A DNA stretch of 39,009 nt from assembly GCF_000179555.1 (NCBI RefSeq), contig NZ_AECZ01000037.1, forward strand, positions 1 through 39,009, in the 5' to 3' direction. Under the pieces are notes generated by a model, which did not search any database, was not told the DNA's origin, and saw nothing but the letters and a program-made list of their open reading frames with translations. The stretch is from Solidesulfovibrio fructosivorans JJ] (GTDB lineage: Bacteria > Desulfobacterota > Desulfovibrionia > Desulfovibrionales > Desulfovibrionaceae). The position numbers and the translations under genes are program-made. The number at the start of each line of letters is the position of its first letter. Position 1 is the stretch's first letter. This document shows positions 25,932 through 34,600 of this stretch, piece by piece.

Positions 25932-26684
25932 ATGCGCCGCGTACTTCTCGTCCTTACCCTGTGCGCTCTTCTGGTCCCGGCCACGGCCTTCGCCGTCGAG
26001 CCCCCGGCGGTTACGGTCACGCCCGCGGCCATCCGCATCGGCGCGCTCTATGACGGCATCGCCCTGACGGTCACGGGCAAGGCCCCGGCGGGCGCGCAAG
26101 TGGCCGTGCGCCTGTCCGGCGAACCCGACACCTTCCACATGAAGCAGAAGGGCAAGGCGCTTGGCGTGCTGTGGATGAACCTCGCCAAGGTGACCTTCAC
26201 CGGCGCGCCCAAGGTGTTTCTCATCGCCGCCTCGGCCGGCCTGCCGGAAGCAAGCCTGGACCATCTGGGCATCCCCGGGCTGGCCGAGCGCATCACCGTG
26301 GACGCCACCTCCCCGGACAAGGCCGGCCTCATCAAGGAATTCCTGCATTACCAGCGCAGCGAAAAACTGTATAAGGACCATGCCGGCACGGTCACCTTCG
26401 GCCCGGAAGCCGACGGCATGCGGCCCTTTACCGCCGTGCTCCACGTGCCCTCGCGCCTGTCCCCCGGCACCTACTCCGTGGAGGCCTTCGCCGTGAAGGA
26501 CAAAGCCGAGACGGCGCTCGGCGAGACGGACGTGACCGCCTCCTTCGTGGGCGTTCCGGCATTCATGGCCAACATGGCCTTCAACCACGGGCTGCTCTTC
26601 GGCATCATGGCCTCGATCATCGCCATCATCGGCGGGTTCGTCATCGGCCAGCTGTGCAGCGGCTCCAAGAGCGGGGCGCACTAA
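25932..26684 (+). CDS. TIGR02186-type periplasmic/membrane protein
   Basis: The 250-aa protein has a signal peptide (1-22, cleaved near AFAVE), a periplasmic beta-rich part with VTVTPAAIRIGALYDGIALT (about 28-47), and the family-like KQKGKALGVLWMNLAKVTF. A single C-terminal membrane segment lies at about 220-240 (FGIMASIIAIIGGFVIG). TIGR02186/Alph_Pro_TM proteins are commonly encoded beside TauE/SafE permeases and their function is unknown; a periplasmic partner of the permease is likely. GGAGGA sits 8 nt before ATG 25932. The next gene begins 30 nt later, one of the few real gaps in the run. Confidence 0.82.
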   Translation: MRRVLLVLTLCALLVPATAFAVEPPAVTVTPAAIRIGALYDGIALTVTGKAPAGAQVAVRLSGEPDTFHMKQKGKALGVLWMNLAKVTFTGAPKVFLIAASAGLPEASLDHLGIPGLAERITVDATSPDKAGLIKEFLHYQRSEKLYKDHAGTVTFGPEADGMRPFTAVLHVPSRLSPGTYSVEAFAVKDKAETALGETDVTASFVGVPAFMANMAFNHGLLFGIMASIIAIIGGFVIGQLCSGSKSGAH

Positions 26685-26714
26685 AAAGGCCCCGCGAAAA
26701 AAGGCGAAACGGCC

Positions 26715-29291
26715 ATGGGCGTGTTAAGCGGTATCCGCGACGCGGTATGCTTCTGGCGGCGGGGCAAGGCCCCGGTTCCCTTCGTGGTGCTCTTCAAGAA
26801 ATTCAAGAGCATCCTCGAGCGCAACAACCGCATCCTCACGCTCATGGCCGACATGGCCGACAAACTGGGCGGCGAATACGTCTTCGACCGCCGCTACATC
26901 GAATCCGCCTGCGAGGAACTCTCCGACCAGGTCTTCAAGCTCGTCTCCGACCTGTCCATCCTCGACCAGGGCAAAAACTTCGAACTTTTCGCCGCCTTCG
27001 AGCGCATCCGCCAGGAAATCCAGGACGAGCTCGCCGGCCGGCACCGCTTCCCGGACACGCCCCCCACCCTGCCCCTGTCCGACCTTCGCGCGGACATGGC
27101 CGAGGCCGTGGGCGGCAAGTTCGCCATGCTCGGGGAGCTCAAAAACAAGCTTTCCCTGCCCGTGCCCGACGGCTTCGTCGTCACCACCGGCGCGTTCGCC
27201 GATTTCATGGCCAAAAACAAGCTGCCGGAATTCATCCGGGAGCAGGCCAAGCTCCTTGACCTTGACGAGGAAAAAAACATCCGGGGCGTGTCCTGGGCCG
27301 TCACCGCCCATATCCTTTCGGCCAGCATTCCCCGCGGCTTGGCCCGCAGCCTGGCCGCATCCCTGGATGCCCTGGCCGAACGCCTGGGCCGCGCGCCAGA
27401 GGCCCTGGCCCTGCGCAGCAGCGCCTGGGACGAGGACGGCGAGACCACTTTCGCCGGCCAGTACGAGAGCGTCATCGGCGTGGCTCCCACGGAAATCCAC
27501 ACCGCCTTCAAGAAGGTCGTGGCCAGCCTCTATTCCCCGGAAGCCTGGCTGTACCGCCGCCGCCGGGGATTCAAGGAGCACGAGGCGGTCATGGCCGTGG
27601 GCTGCCAGGTCATGATCGACTCCCGTGTCAGCGGCGCGCTCTATACCTACGCGCCCATGACCGAAAAGGACGAAGGCGTCTTCGTCAGCGCCGCCTGGGG
27701 CCAGTGCGCGCCCGTGGTCGGCGGCGAGATCGAGACCGACACCTTCCTGCTGCAACGCCATTCCCCCTTTGCCGCCGAGTCCAAGGACATCGCGCAAAAG
27801 ACTCGGCGGATGGTGCTGACCCCGGGCGGCGGCGCGGATTTCGAGTCCGTGCCCGAGGACATGGCCGGGGTTTCGTGCCTGAGCGAAGCGGAACTGAGCC
27901 TTCTCGGCGAGGCGGCGCTCACCCTGGAGAAATATTTCAAGCGGCCCCAGGACGTGGAATGGACCTTCGACGCCGACGGCCGGCTCTACCTCCTGCAAAG
28001 CCGGGCCCTGGTCTTTTCCGGCCGGCCGGAAAAACGCACCGGGGCCATCGACGCGGCCACCAGCCAGGCCGAGGCCGTCTTTTCCGGGCGCGGCGACGTG
28101 GTCCAGCGCGGCGTGGCCATGGGCAAGGTGCAGGTGGTCCAAAACGAGGAGGACCTCGACGACTTCCCCTTCGGGGCCATCCTCGTCTCGCGCCACACCT
28201 CGCCGCGCTATTCGCGCATCATGTCCCGGGCCCAGGGGATCCTGACCGACATCGGCTCCCCGGCCGGGCACATGGCCACCGTGGCCCGGGAATTCCGCGT
28301 GCCCACCATCGTCGGCTGCGGCGTGGCCACGGAGCTGCTCAAAACCGGCGACGAGATCACCGTGGACGCCACGCAAAACGTGGTCTACCGGGGACTCATC
28401 AAGGAACTGCGCTATTTCGAGCTGACCGAGGAGGACGTCTACGAGGACTCCTACGAATACCGGCTGCTGCGCCGGCTGCTCAAAAAGATCACGCCCCTGG
28501 CCCTGGTCGATCCCCACTCCCGGGACTTCGCCCCGGCCTCCTGCCGCACGTTCCACGACATCACGCGGTTTATTCACGAAAAATCCGTGGCCGAACTGAT
28601 CGAACTGAGCGAATCCGGCCAGGGCCTGCTCGACGCCGCCGCCGCCCGGCTCAAGACCGCCCTGCCCTTAAACCTTTTCATCATCGACCTCGACGGCGAG
28701 GCGCGCGGCGGCATGGGCGAGATCGAGCCCGCCGCCCTGCGCTCCCTGCCGCTTTCGTCCTTGCTCCAGGGACTCGACGATTCCGGCATGTGGAGCACCG
28801 ATCCCGTGCCCGTGGACATGGGCAGCTTCATGGCGAGCCTCACGCGCACCTACGGCCCCCGGGACGGGGCCACGGCCAAGCTCGGACGCAACCTGGCCGT
28901 GGTGTCCGAGGAATACATGAACCTGAACCTGCACCTGGGCTACCACTTCGTGCTCGTCGACGCCTACGTCGGCGACGTGCCGGCCGACAACAGCCTGTAC
29001 TTCCGCTTTCTCGGCGGCGTGACGGACTTTCGCCGGAGGGCCCGGCGCGCGGGCTGCATCGGCAAGATCCTGGAACGCTCGGATTTTCGCGTGGAGCTGC
29101 ACGGCGACCTGGTGGTCGGCCGCATCAAGTCCCTTGACAAGGAAGCCATGCGGGCCAAACTGCGCCTGCTCGGCGGCCTGGTCGGGTTTACGCGCCAGCT
29201 CGACGTGCGCATGAGCCGCGAAGGCGACGCGCACTGCTTTGCCGAAGAATTCCTGGCCGCCATCAAACCGGTGATGGAGGATACCAAATGA
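26715..29291 (+). CDS. PEP synthase-like phosphotransferase 1 (ATP-grasp + phospho-His domain)
   Basis: The 858-aa protein has: an N-terminal helical region (28-105, FKKFKSILERNN...GGEYVFDRRYI); a PPDK/PpsA-type ATP-grasp domain (about 128-435) with VGGKFAMLGEL, RSSAWDEDGETTFAGQY and DVEWTFDADGRLYLLQSRA; a mobile phospho-histidine domain with H519 in GSPAGHMATVARE; and a C-terminal domain (about 605-850) with CRTFHD, YMNLNLHLGYHF, DAYVGD and GDLVVGR. The PEP/pyruvate TIM barrel of PEP synthase is missing, so it should autophosphorylate His519 from ATP but pass the phosphate elsewhere. It overlaps the following receiver gene as ATGA, making that receiver a candidate partner. Confidence 0.85.
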   Translation: MGVLSGIRDAVCFWRRGKAPVPFVVLFKKFKSILERNNRILTLMADMADKLGGEYVFDRRYIESACEELSDQVFKLVSDLSILDQGKNFELFAAFERIRQEIQDELAGRHRFPDTPPTLPLSDLRADMAEAVGGKFAMLGELKNKLSLPVPDGFVVTTGAFADFMAKNKLPEFIREQAKLLDLDEEKNIRGVSWAVTAHILSASIPRGLARSLAASLDALAERLGRAPEALALRSSAWDEDGETTFAGQYESVIGVAPTEIHTAFKKVVASLYSPEAWLYRRRRGFKEHEAVMAVGCQVMIDSRVSGALYTYAPMTEKDEGVFVSAAWGQCAPVVGGEIETDTFLLQRHSPFAAESKDIAQKTRRMVLTPGGGADFESVPEDMAGVSCLSEAELSLLGEAALTLEKYFKRPQDVEWTFDADGRLYLLQSRALVFSGRPEKRTGAIDAATSQAEAVFSGRGDVVQRGVAMGKVQVVQNEEDLDDFPFGAILVSRHTSPRYSRIMSRAQGILTDIGSPAGHMATVAREFRVPTIVGCGVATELLKTGDEITVDATQNVVYRGLIKELRYFELTEEDVYEDSYEYRLLRRLLKKITPLALVDPHSRDFAPASCRTFHDITRFIHEKSVAELIELSESGQGLLDAAAARLKTALPLNLFIIDLDGEARGGMGEIEPAALRSLPLSSLLQGLDDSGMWSTDPVPVDMGSFMASLTRTYGPRDGATAKLGRNLAVVSEEYMNLNLHLGYHFVLVDAYVGDVPADNSLYFRFLGGVTDFRRRARRAGCIGKILERSDFRVELHGDLVVGRIKSLDKEAMRAKLRLLGGLVGFTRQLDVRMSREGDAHCFAEEFLAAIKPVMEDTK

Positions 29292-29704
29292 CCGACGCCA
29301 ACGACGCCGCGGCCGCCAAGAAACGCCGCATCCTCATCCTCGACGACGAACCCATCGTGGTCAAACGCTTGAAACCCGCCTTCCAGAAGGCCGGCTACGA
29401 CGTGGAGACCTTCACCGACAGCGACGCCGCCCTGGCGCGGTTCACCGAGTCCCCGGCCGACATCGTCATCACGGACCTCAAGATGGACGGACTCGACGGC
29501 ATGGGCTTCCTGGAAAAAGCCAAGGCCCTTTCGCCCGCCGTAGGCTGCATCGTCATCACCGGCTTCGCCACCCTGGAGACGGCCAAGGAGTCCTTCCACA
29601 AGGGGGCCTTCGACTTCGTGGCCAAGCCGTTCAAACTGGCCGACATCCTGGACGTGGTCAGGCGCCTCGAAACCACCCTGCCGGGCGCGCGTCATGCCGA
29701 CTGA
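29288..29704 (+). CDS. Stand-alone response-regulator receiver
   Basis: The 138-aa CheY-like protein has the acidic pair at 19-20 (ILDDEP), phospho-acceptor Asp63 in DIVITDLKMDGLDG, the switch Thr in CIVITGFAT and the Lys in FVAKPFKLADI. There is no output domain, so it should act through protein contacts or as a phosphate relay. Its ATG overlaps the end of PEP-synthase-like gene 1 by 4 nt and its 3' end overlaps PEP-synthase-like gene 2 by 11 nt, so its dose is tied to both. Its kinase may be either histidine kinase of the locus. Confidence 0.92.
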   Translation: MTDANDAAAAKKRRILILDDEPIVVKRLKPAFQKAGYDVETFTDSDAALARFTESPADIVITDLKMDGLDGMGFLEKAKALSPAVGCIVITGFATLETAKESFHKGAFDFVAKPFKLADILDVVRRLETTLPGARHAD

Positions 29705-32009
29705 ATACGCCCCCCCGGGCAACGGCCCGGCCGGGGCGGATCCGAGCCGCACCGCGCGCTCGCTTTTCTCCAAATTCCGGTCGCTTCTGGAATCCAACAC
29801 CGCCGCCCTGGCCAAGATGGCGGAGATGGAACGCATGCTCGGCGGCGAATACATCTTCGACCGCAGCTTTCTGGACAAGGCCGCCCGGGAAGTGGCGGAG
29901 CTGACCCACCGGACCGTCTATGCCCTAAACGCCATGACCGGAAACGCCCACGTGGCCCTTTACGACCGCTACATGGCCGTTAACGCCGCCGTGGAGGATA
30001 TCCTGGCCGGGCGGCCGCCGAGCGGCGACGAGGAGCCGGTGCGCGGGCTTGCCGGGTTGCGCCTGGAGGACCGGCACAAGGTCGGCTTCGGCCCGGCGGC
30101 CCTGGGCGAGCTTTCCGGGCATCTGGGCCTGCCCGTGCCGTGGGGCCTGGCCCTGACCGCCGCCGCCTTTGACGAGACGGGCCTGACCGGCGCGGCCGGG
30201 CAGTCGCTCGCCCGGGCCCTGGCGAAGCGCGGCGACAAGGACGCCCCGGCGGACGTCGCGGTCTCCATCGAAGCCGCTTCCGGCGAGCGCCTCGGCTTCT
30301 GGCGCGGCGCGGCCACGCCCGACGCCGTCATCCCGGCCCTGGGCAGAGAAATGCGAAAGGCCCGGCAGCACGCGCCGCAGGAACAGCCCACGGCCCTGAT
30401 CCTGGCCGAAACGCCGGCGGTCATGGCCGGACAGGTCCGCACCCTGGACGCCGCCCCGGACGGCGGGGAATTTCTGGTCATCGAGGCCGCCCCGGCCGAA
30501 TCCCCGGACGCCCCGGACGTCTTTTACCTGGAGCGGGCCCACCCCTTTGCCGTGCGCCGCTCGCGCCTTTCCCCCAAAGCCCTGGACGCGCCCCTGCCCG
30601 ATGGCGAAAAGCCCTTGTCCCCGGCCTCAAACGGCCACCTGCGCGGCACGGCCCTGCTTCCCTTCGACGCGGCCGCCGCCCTGGCCGGCCTGGCGCTCGC
30701 CGCCGAGCGGCTCCTCGGCGGCCCGCTTCGCCTCGATTTTTTCCGCGACGCCGGGGGCGCGTTTCATTTCACCCGGGCGGCCATGCGGGCCTGCCAGAAC
30801 TGCGGCGAGACGGCCACCCCGGAGGGCGAACTGATTCTTCGCGGCGGCGAGGCCGCCTGCCTGGGACGCGGCAGCGGCGCGGTCATCCACGTCACGGACC
30901 GCACCGTGCCGACGGATTTTCCCTTCGGGGCCGTGGCCGTGACCCGATCCGCCTCGCCGGTCCTGGCCCCGGTGCTGCGCCGGGCCGGAGCCATGGTGGC
31001 CGAGGTGGGCGACGCGGCCGGGCATCTGGCCGCCGTGGCCCGCGAATTTCGCACACCGGCCCTTTTCGGCCTGCCCGGGGCGCTTGCCGCCCTGCCCGAG
31101 GGCCTGGTCGTCACCGTGGACGCCGAGATGGGCGAGGTGCGCAAGGGGGCCAGCCCCGGCCGCGTCGCCACGGAGGCCGGGCTTAACCCGGACGACCCCG
31201 AATACCTGACCCTGCGGCGGCTTCTGCGCCGCATCGCCGGGCTCAACCTGACCGATCCCGACGCGCCGGGTTTCACCGAGGAAGGCTGCCGCACCTTCCA
31301 CGACCTCATCCATTTTTCCCACGAAAAGGCCGTGACCGCCCTGGCCGAGATGCGCCTGGCCGGGGTGTCGCAGTCCCTGGCCAAGCCGCTGGCCCTGCCC
31401 GTGCCGCTTTTTTTGCGCGTGCTCGACATCGGCGGCGGGCTCACCCCCGGCGTCGAGGGGATCGATTCGGTCCGCAGCCGGCCGCTTCGCGCTTTCCTTA
31501 ACGGCGTCGTCTCCCCGGGCATGTGGGACCAGGCTCCGGCCCGGGTGGGCCTGCGAGAAATTCTCGGCGGCATGGACCGCACCATGGCCGCCATGACGGG
31601 CATGACCGGCAAGTCCGGCGGCAATCTGGCCATCGCCGCCCGCTCGTATTGCAACATCAGCCTGCGCCTGGGCTACCACTTCAGCGTGGTGGACGCCTAC
31701 TGCGGCGACAATCCGGACAAGAACTCCGTCTACTTCCGGTTCGTGGGCGGCATGGCCCACGCCACGGCCCGGGCGGCCCGGGCGGCCTTTTTGCTGCGCC
31801 TGCTGTCCCGGTTCGATTTCAAGGCCTCGGCCGAAGGCGACCTGGTGGTGGCCCGGCTCAAGATGGTCGAGGCCGAGGTCGCGGAAGCGGCGCTGACCCT
31901 GCTCGGCCGGCTGACCGCCTTTACCCGCCAGCGCGACGTGGGGCTTTCCGGCCCGGACGACGTGGACGCGCTGGAAGCCGATTTCGAAGCCGCCGGGAGA
32001 AGCGCGTGA
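29694..32009 (+). CDS. PEP synthase-like paralogue 2 with degenerate ATP-grasp
   Basis: The 771-aa protein repeats the layout of the first paralogue: N-terminal helices (FSKFRSLLESNT...LGGEYIFDRSFL, 25-60), an ATP-grasp remnant (about 115-365), a mobile domain with H444 in GDAAGHLAAVAREF, and the C-terminal domain with CRTFHD (532-537), YCNISLRLGYHF, DAYCGD, YFRFVGG and GDLVVAR. The GGK loop is reduced to VGFGPAALGEL, and the RSSA-x-ED block is gone, so ATP phosphorylation is unlikely. The phospho-His stays, suggesting a phosphate acceptor or scaffold role. Its stop shares one base with the next ATG (TGATG). It is not a random pseudogene: the frame is intact over its whole length. Confidence 0.8.
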   Translation: MPTEYAPPGNGPAGADPSRTARSLFSKFRSLLESNTAALAKMAEMERMLGGEYIFDRSFLDKAAREVAELTHRTVYALNAMTGNAHVALYDRYMAVNAAVEDILAGRPPSGDEEPVRGLAGLRLEDRHKVGFGPAALGELSGHLGLPVPWGLALTAAAFDETGLTGAAGQSLARALAKRGDKDAPADVAVSIEAASGERLGFWRGAATPDAVIPALGREMRKARQHAPQEQPTALILAETPAVMAGQVRTLDAAPDGGEFLVIEAAPAESPDAPDVFYLERAHPFAVRRSRLSPKALDAPLPDGEKPLSPASNGHLRGTALLPFDAAAALAGLALAAERLLGGPLRLDFFRDAGGAFHFTRAAMRACQNCGETATPEGELILRGGEAACLGRGSGAVIHVTDRTVPTDFPFGAVAVTRSASPVLAPVLRRAGAMVAEVGDAAGHLAAVAREFRTPALFGLPGALAALPEGLVVTVDAEMGEVRKGASPGRVATEAGLNPDDPEYLTLRRLLRRIAGLNLTDPDAPGFTEEGCRTFHDLIHFSHEKAVTALAEMRLAGVSQSLAKPLALPVPLFLRVLDIGGGLTPGVEGIDSVRSRPLRAFLNGVVSPGMWDQAPARVGLREILGGMDRTMAAMTGMTGKSGGNLAIAARSYCNISLRLGYHFSVVDAYCGDNPDKNSVYFRFVGGMAHATARAARAAFLLRLLSRFDFKASAEGDLVVARLKMVEAEVAEAALTLLGRLTAFTRQRDVGLSGPDDVDALEADFEAAGRSA

Positions 32010-34600
32010 TGTGGACTCCCTGGCGGGCGCTCAAGGACCGGCGCGAGGCCAGGCGGCGGGCCGCCCTGGACGCGCTCAAGGTGCGCTACCACACCTTCCG
32101 CATCCTGCTCGCCAACAACGAACGCGCCCTCGACCGGCTGGCCAGGGTCGAGGCGGCCCTGGAAACCGGGGCGTCCACAGCCGAGCTGACCGGCCTTGTG
32201 GAGGACTTGCAGGCCGTGACCTTCGAGCTGGTCGACGGGGTGAGCCGCCTGACCGACGGCGGGCATCAACTCCTCTACGCCCGGCAGTTGCGCCTGGAAG
32301 AGGCCCTTCGCGCCGCTCTCGAAACCATGGAGGAGACGGCCCGCCAGCCGTCGTGCCAGCCGCTCGGTCGCGACCTTGCCACCGAGCGCGTGGGCGGCAA
32401 GGCGGCAAGCCTGTCGCGACTTAGGCAAAACGGCTTTCCCGTGCCGGACGGATTCGCGGTCACGGCCCGAGCCTGCCGGGATTTTCTGCGCGAAAGCGGC
32501 CTCGAGGCGCGCATCCGCAAAATGCTCCACGCCGCCGGTTCCGAAGGCCCTGGTCTGGCCGAGGCCTGTGAAAAGGCCCGCGAGGCCGTCATGGCCGCGC
32601 CCCTTCCCGACTGGCTGCGCGAAGACCTGCGCCAGGCCGGGGAAAAGCTGGCCGCAAACGGCTCCGCCAGGCTGGCCGCCCGCAGCAGCGCGCTGACCGA
32701 AGACACGCTGGAGCACTCGTTCGCCGGCCAGTACGTCACCGTCCTCAACCTCACCCCCGACACACTGGAGCGCGGCTTCCTTGAGGTCATGGCCGGGGTC
32801 TTCGGCCAGCGGGCCGTGGCCTACCGCCTGCAGGCCGGACTTCCCGCCGCCGCCTGCGACATGGCCGTGCTCGTTCAGGAGATGGTGCCGGCCGTGGGCG
32901 CCGGCGTGCTCTTCACCCTGGACCCGGTGCGCCCCGCCTCCGGGCGCATGCTGGTCTCGGCCGTGCCCGGCCTCGGCATCCTGGCCGTGGACGGCGAGGC
33001 CCCGACCGATATTTTCCGCGTCTCCCGCGACGACCTCGCCGACGTGGCCGGCCGGCCGGCGACAAAGACCATCCGGGCCGTGCCCGATCCGGCCGGGGGC
33101 GTGCGCCGCGAGGCCGTGCCGGAAGACGAGCGGGAGCGACCGGTCATCCCGCCCGAGGTCCTCGCCCGGTTGTGCCGGCTGGGGCTGGCCTCCGAGGCCC
33201 TGGCTGGGGCTCCCCAGGACATGGAGTGGGCCGTGACCGCCTCGGGAGAGCTGCGCGTCCTCCAGTCCCGGCCGGTGCGCCTGACCGGGCAGGCCGGGGG
33301 CGCGGCACCCGCCACCTCCGGCAACGCCTATTTCCACGGCGGCATGGCCGCCTGTCCCGGCCGATGCCTGGGCCACACCCGCCATGTGCGCGGCCCGGAG
33401 GACCTCGACGCCCCCGTTTGCGGCCCGGTCATCGCCGTGCTCGCGGCGGCCACGCCCGAGGCGGCCCGGTTGCTCCCCTCCTGGCAGGGCGTGGTCGCGG
33501 CCGGGGGCAACCCCACCGATCACCTGTCCACCGTGGCCCGGGAACTGGACCGGCCCATGCTCACCCGGGCCGCCGGAGCCGTGAGCGCCATTCCGGACGG
33601 CGTGCCGGCGGTGCTGGACGCCACGGCCGGAGCGGTCCTTCCCGTGCCCGCCGCCGTGGGCGAGCTCTCCGACCTGCTCGCCGCGCCGCGCCCGGAAACG
33701 GCCAAGGCCCCGCGCGTGGCCCTGACGCCCGGCCGGGTCAGGGTGCGCGAACTGACGGTGCCCCTAAACCTCACCGACGCCTACGGCCCCACCTTTTCGG
33801 CCGTGGAATGCCAAAGCCTCCACGACATCATCCGCTTCGCCCACGAGGCGGCCATCCTGGCCCTGTTCGAGGCCGGGGACGAGCTTTTGGACGAGGCCTT
33901 TTCCCATGTGCGCATTCTGCGCGGCGACGCGCCCTTCGAGGTCATGGTCATCGACCTCGGCGGCGGCGTGCGCGAGGGAGCGACCGATCGATTCATCACC
34001 CCGGACGACGTGACGAGCGCCCCCCTGGCCGCCCTGTGGCAGGGGCTCAACGCCCAGGCGACGCCCTACGCCGCGCCGCCCTCGGGTCCCGGCGGCCGTG
34101 ACGTGGGTGGGGTCATGGGAAGAGGGATCACCGACGCGCGCGGCAAAAGGCCCGTGGGCGAACCCAACTACGCCCTGGCGGCGCGGGACTACGTCAACGT
34201 CAACGCCCGGGTGGAATTTCATTTCGCCATGATCGACGCCGTGTGCGGCCCGAGGGCGCGCGGCAATTACGCGCGGCTGCGGGTCAAGGGCGGCGGCGCG
34301 GCCACGCCGCTTCGCGAGCGCCGGGCGACCTGCCTGGCCGATATCCTGGGTGCGGCCGGATTTTACGTCGACAGGCGGGGTGACCTCGTCACCGCAAACC
34401 TGACCGACGTTTCCGGCGACGACGCCGCCAAGGGACTTGTGTTGCTCGGCCGCCTGCTGTCCTTTATGCGGCTTTTGGACGCGGCCATGACCGATGATGA
34501 CGCCCCGGCCCGAGCGGCCGCCGCCTTCTGGGCCCAGGCCGAGGAAACAGCCATACCCGCCGACACCCCGGCGCGGGAAGCAGCAAGAGAGGGGGCATGA
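32009..34600 (+). CDS. PEP synthase-like phosphotransferase 3
   Basis: The 863-aa protein has N-terminal helices (about 25-105, YHTFRILLANNERAL), an intact ATP-grasp domain (VGGKAASLSRL at 128-138, RSSALTEDTLEHSFAGQY at 225-242, DMEWAVTASGELRVLQSRP), a mobile domain with H505 in GGNPTDHLSTVAREL, and the C-terminal domain with CQSLHD (601-606), YVNVNARVEFHF and GDLVTAN. There is no PEP/pyruvate barrel. The C-terminal domain is the most diverged of the three: FHD becomes LHD, YHF becomes FHF, and DAY becomes DAV. ATG 32009 overlaps the previous stop by one base; GTG 32006 is an alternative. The 3' end overlaps the DUF202 gene as ATGA. Confidence 0.83.
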   Translation: MWTPWRALKDRREARRRAALDALKVRYHTFRILLANNERALDRLARVEAALETGASTAELTGLVEDLQAVTFELVDGVSRLTDGGHQLLYARQLRLEEALRAALETMEETARQPSCQPLGRDLATERVGGKAASLSRLRQNGFPVPDGFAVTARACRDFLRESGLEARIRKMLHAAGSEGPGLAEACEKAREAVMAAPLPDWLREDLRQAGEKLAANGSARLAARSSALTEDTLEHSFAGQYVTVLNLTPDTLERGFLEVMAGVFGQRAVAYRLQAGLPAAACDMAVLVQEMVPAVGAGVLFTLDPVRPASGRMLVSAVPGLGILAVDGEAPTDIFRVSRDDLADVAGRPATKTIRAVPDPAGGVRREAVPEDERERPVIPPEVLARLCRLGLASEALAGAPQDMEWAVTASGELRVLQSRPVRLTGQAGGAAPATSGNAYFHGGMAACPGRCLGHTRHVRGPEDLDAPVCGPVIAVLAAATPEAARLLPSWQGVVAAGGNPTDHLSTVARELDRPMLTRAAGAVSAIPDGVPAVLDATAGAVLPVPAAVGELSDLLAAPRPETAKAPRVALTPGRVRVRELTVPLNLTDAYGPTFSAVECQSLHDIIRFAHEAAILALFEAGDELLDEAFSHVRILRGDAPFEVMVIDLGGGVREGATDRFITPDDVTSAPLAALWQGLNAQATPYAAPPSGPGGRDVGGVMGRGITDARGKRPVGEPNYALAARDYVNVNARVEFHFAMIDAVCGPRARGNYARLRVKGGGAATPLRERRATCLADILGAAGFYVDRRGDLVTANLTDVSGDDAAKGLVLLGRLLSFMRLLDAAMTDDDAPARAAAAFWAQAEETAIPADTPAREAAREGA

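Noticed and set aside
26724-28577. 617-codon minus-strand frame opposite PEP-synthase-like gene 1
   Set aside because: Antisense shadow; composition dominated by Gly, Ala, His and Val without structure.
26715-34600. Annotation of the three large genes as true PEP synthase or pyruvate phosphate dikinase
   Set aside because: None has the C-terminal PEP/pyruvate TIM barrel needed for that reaction.
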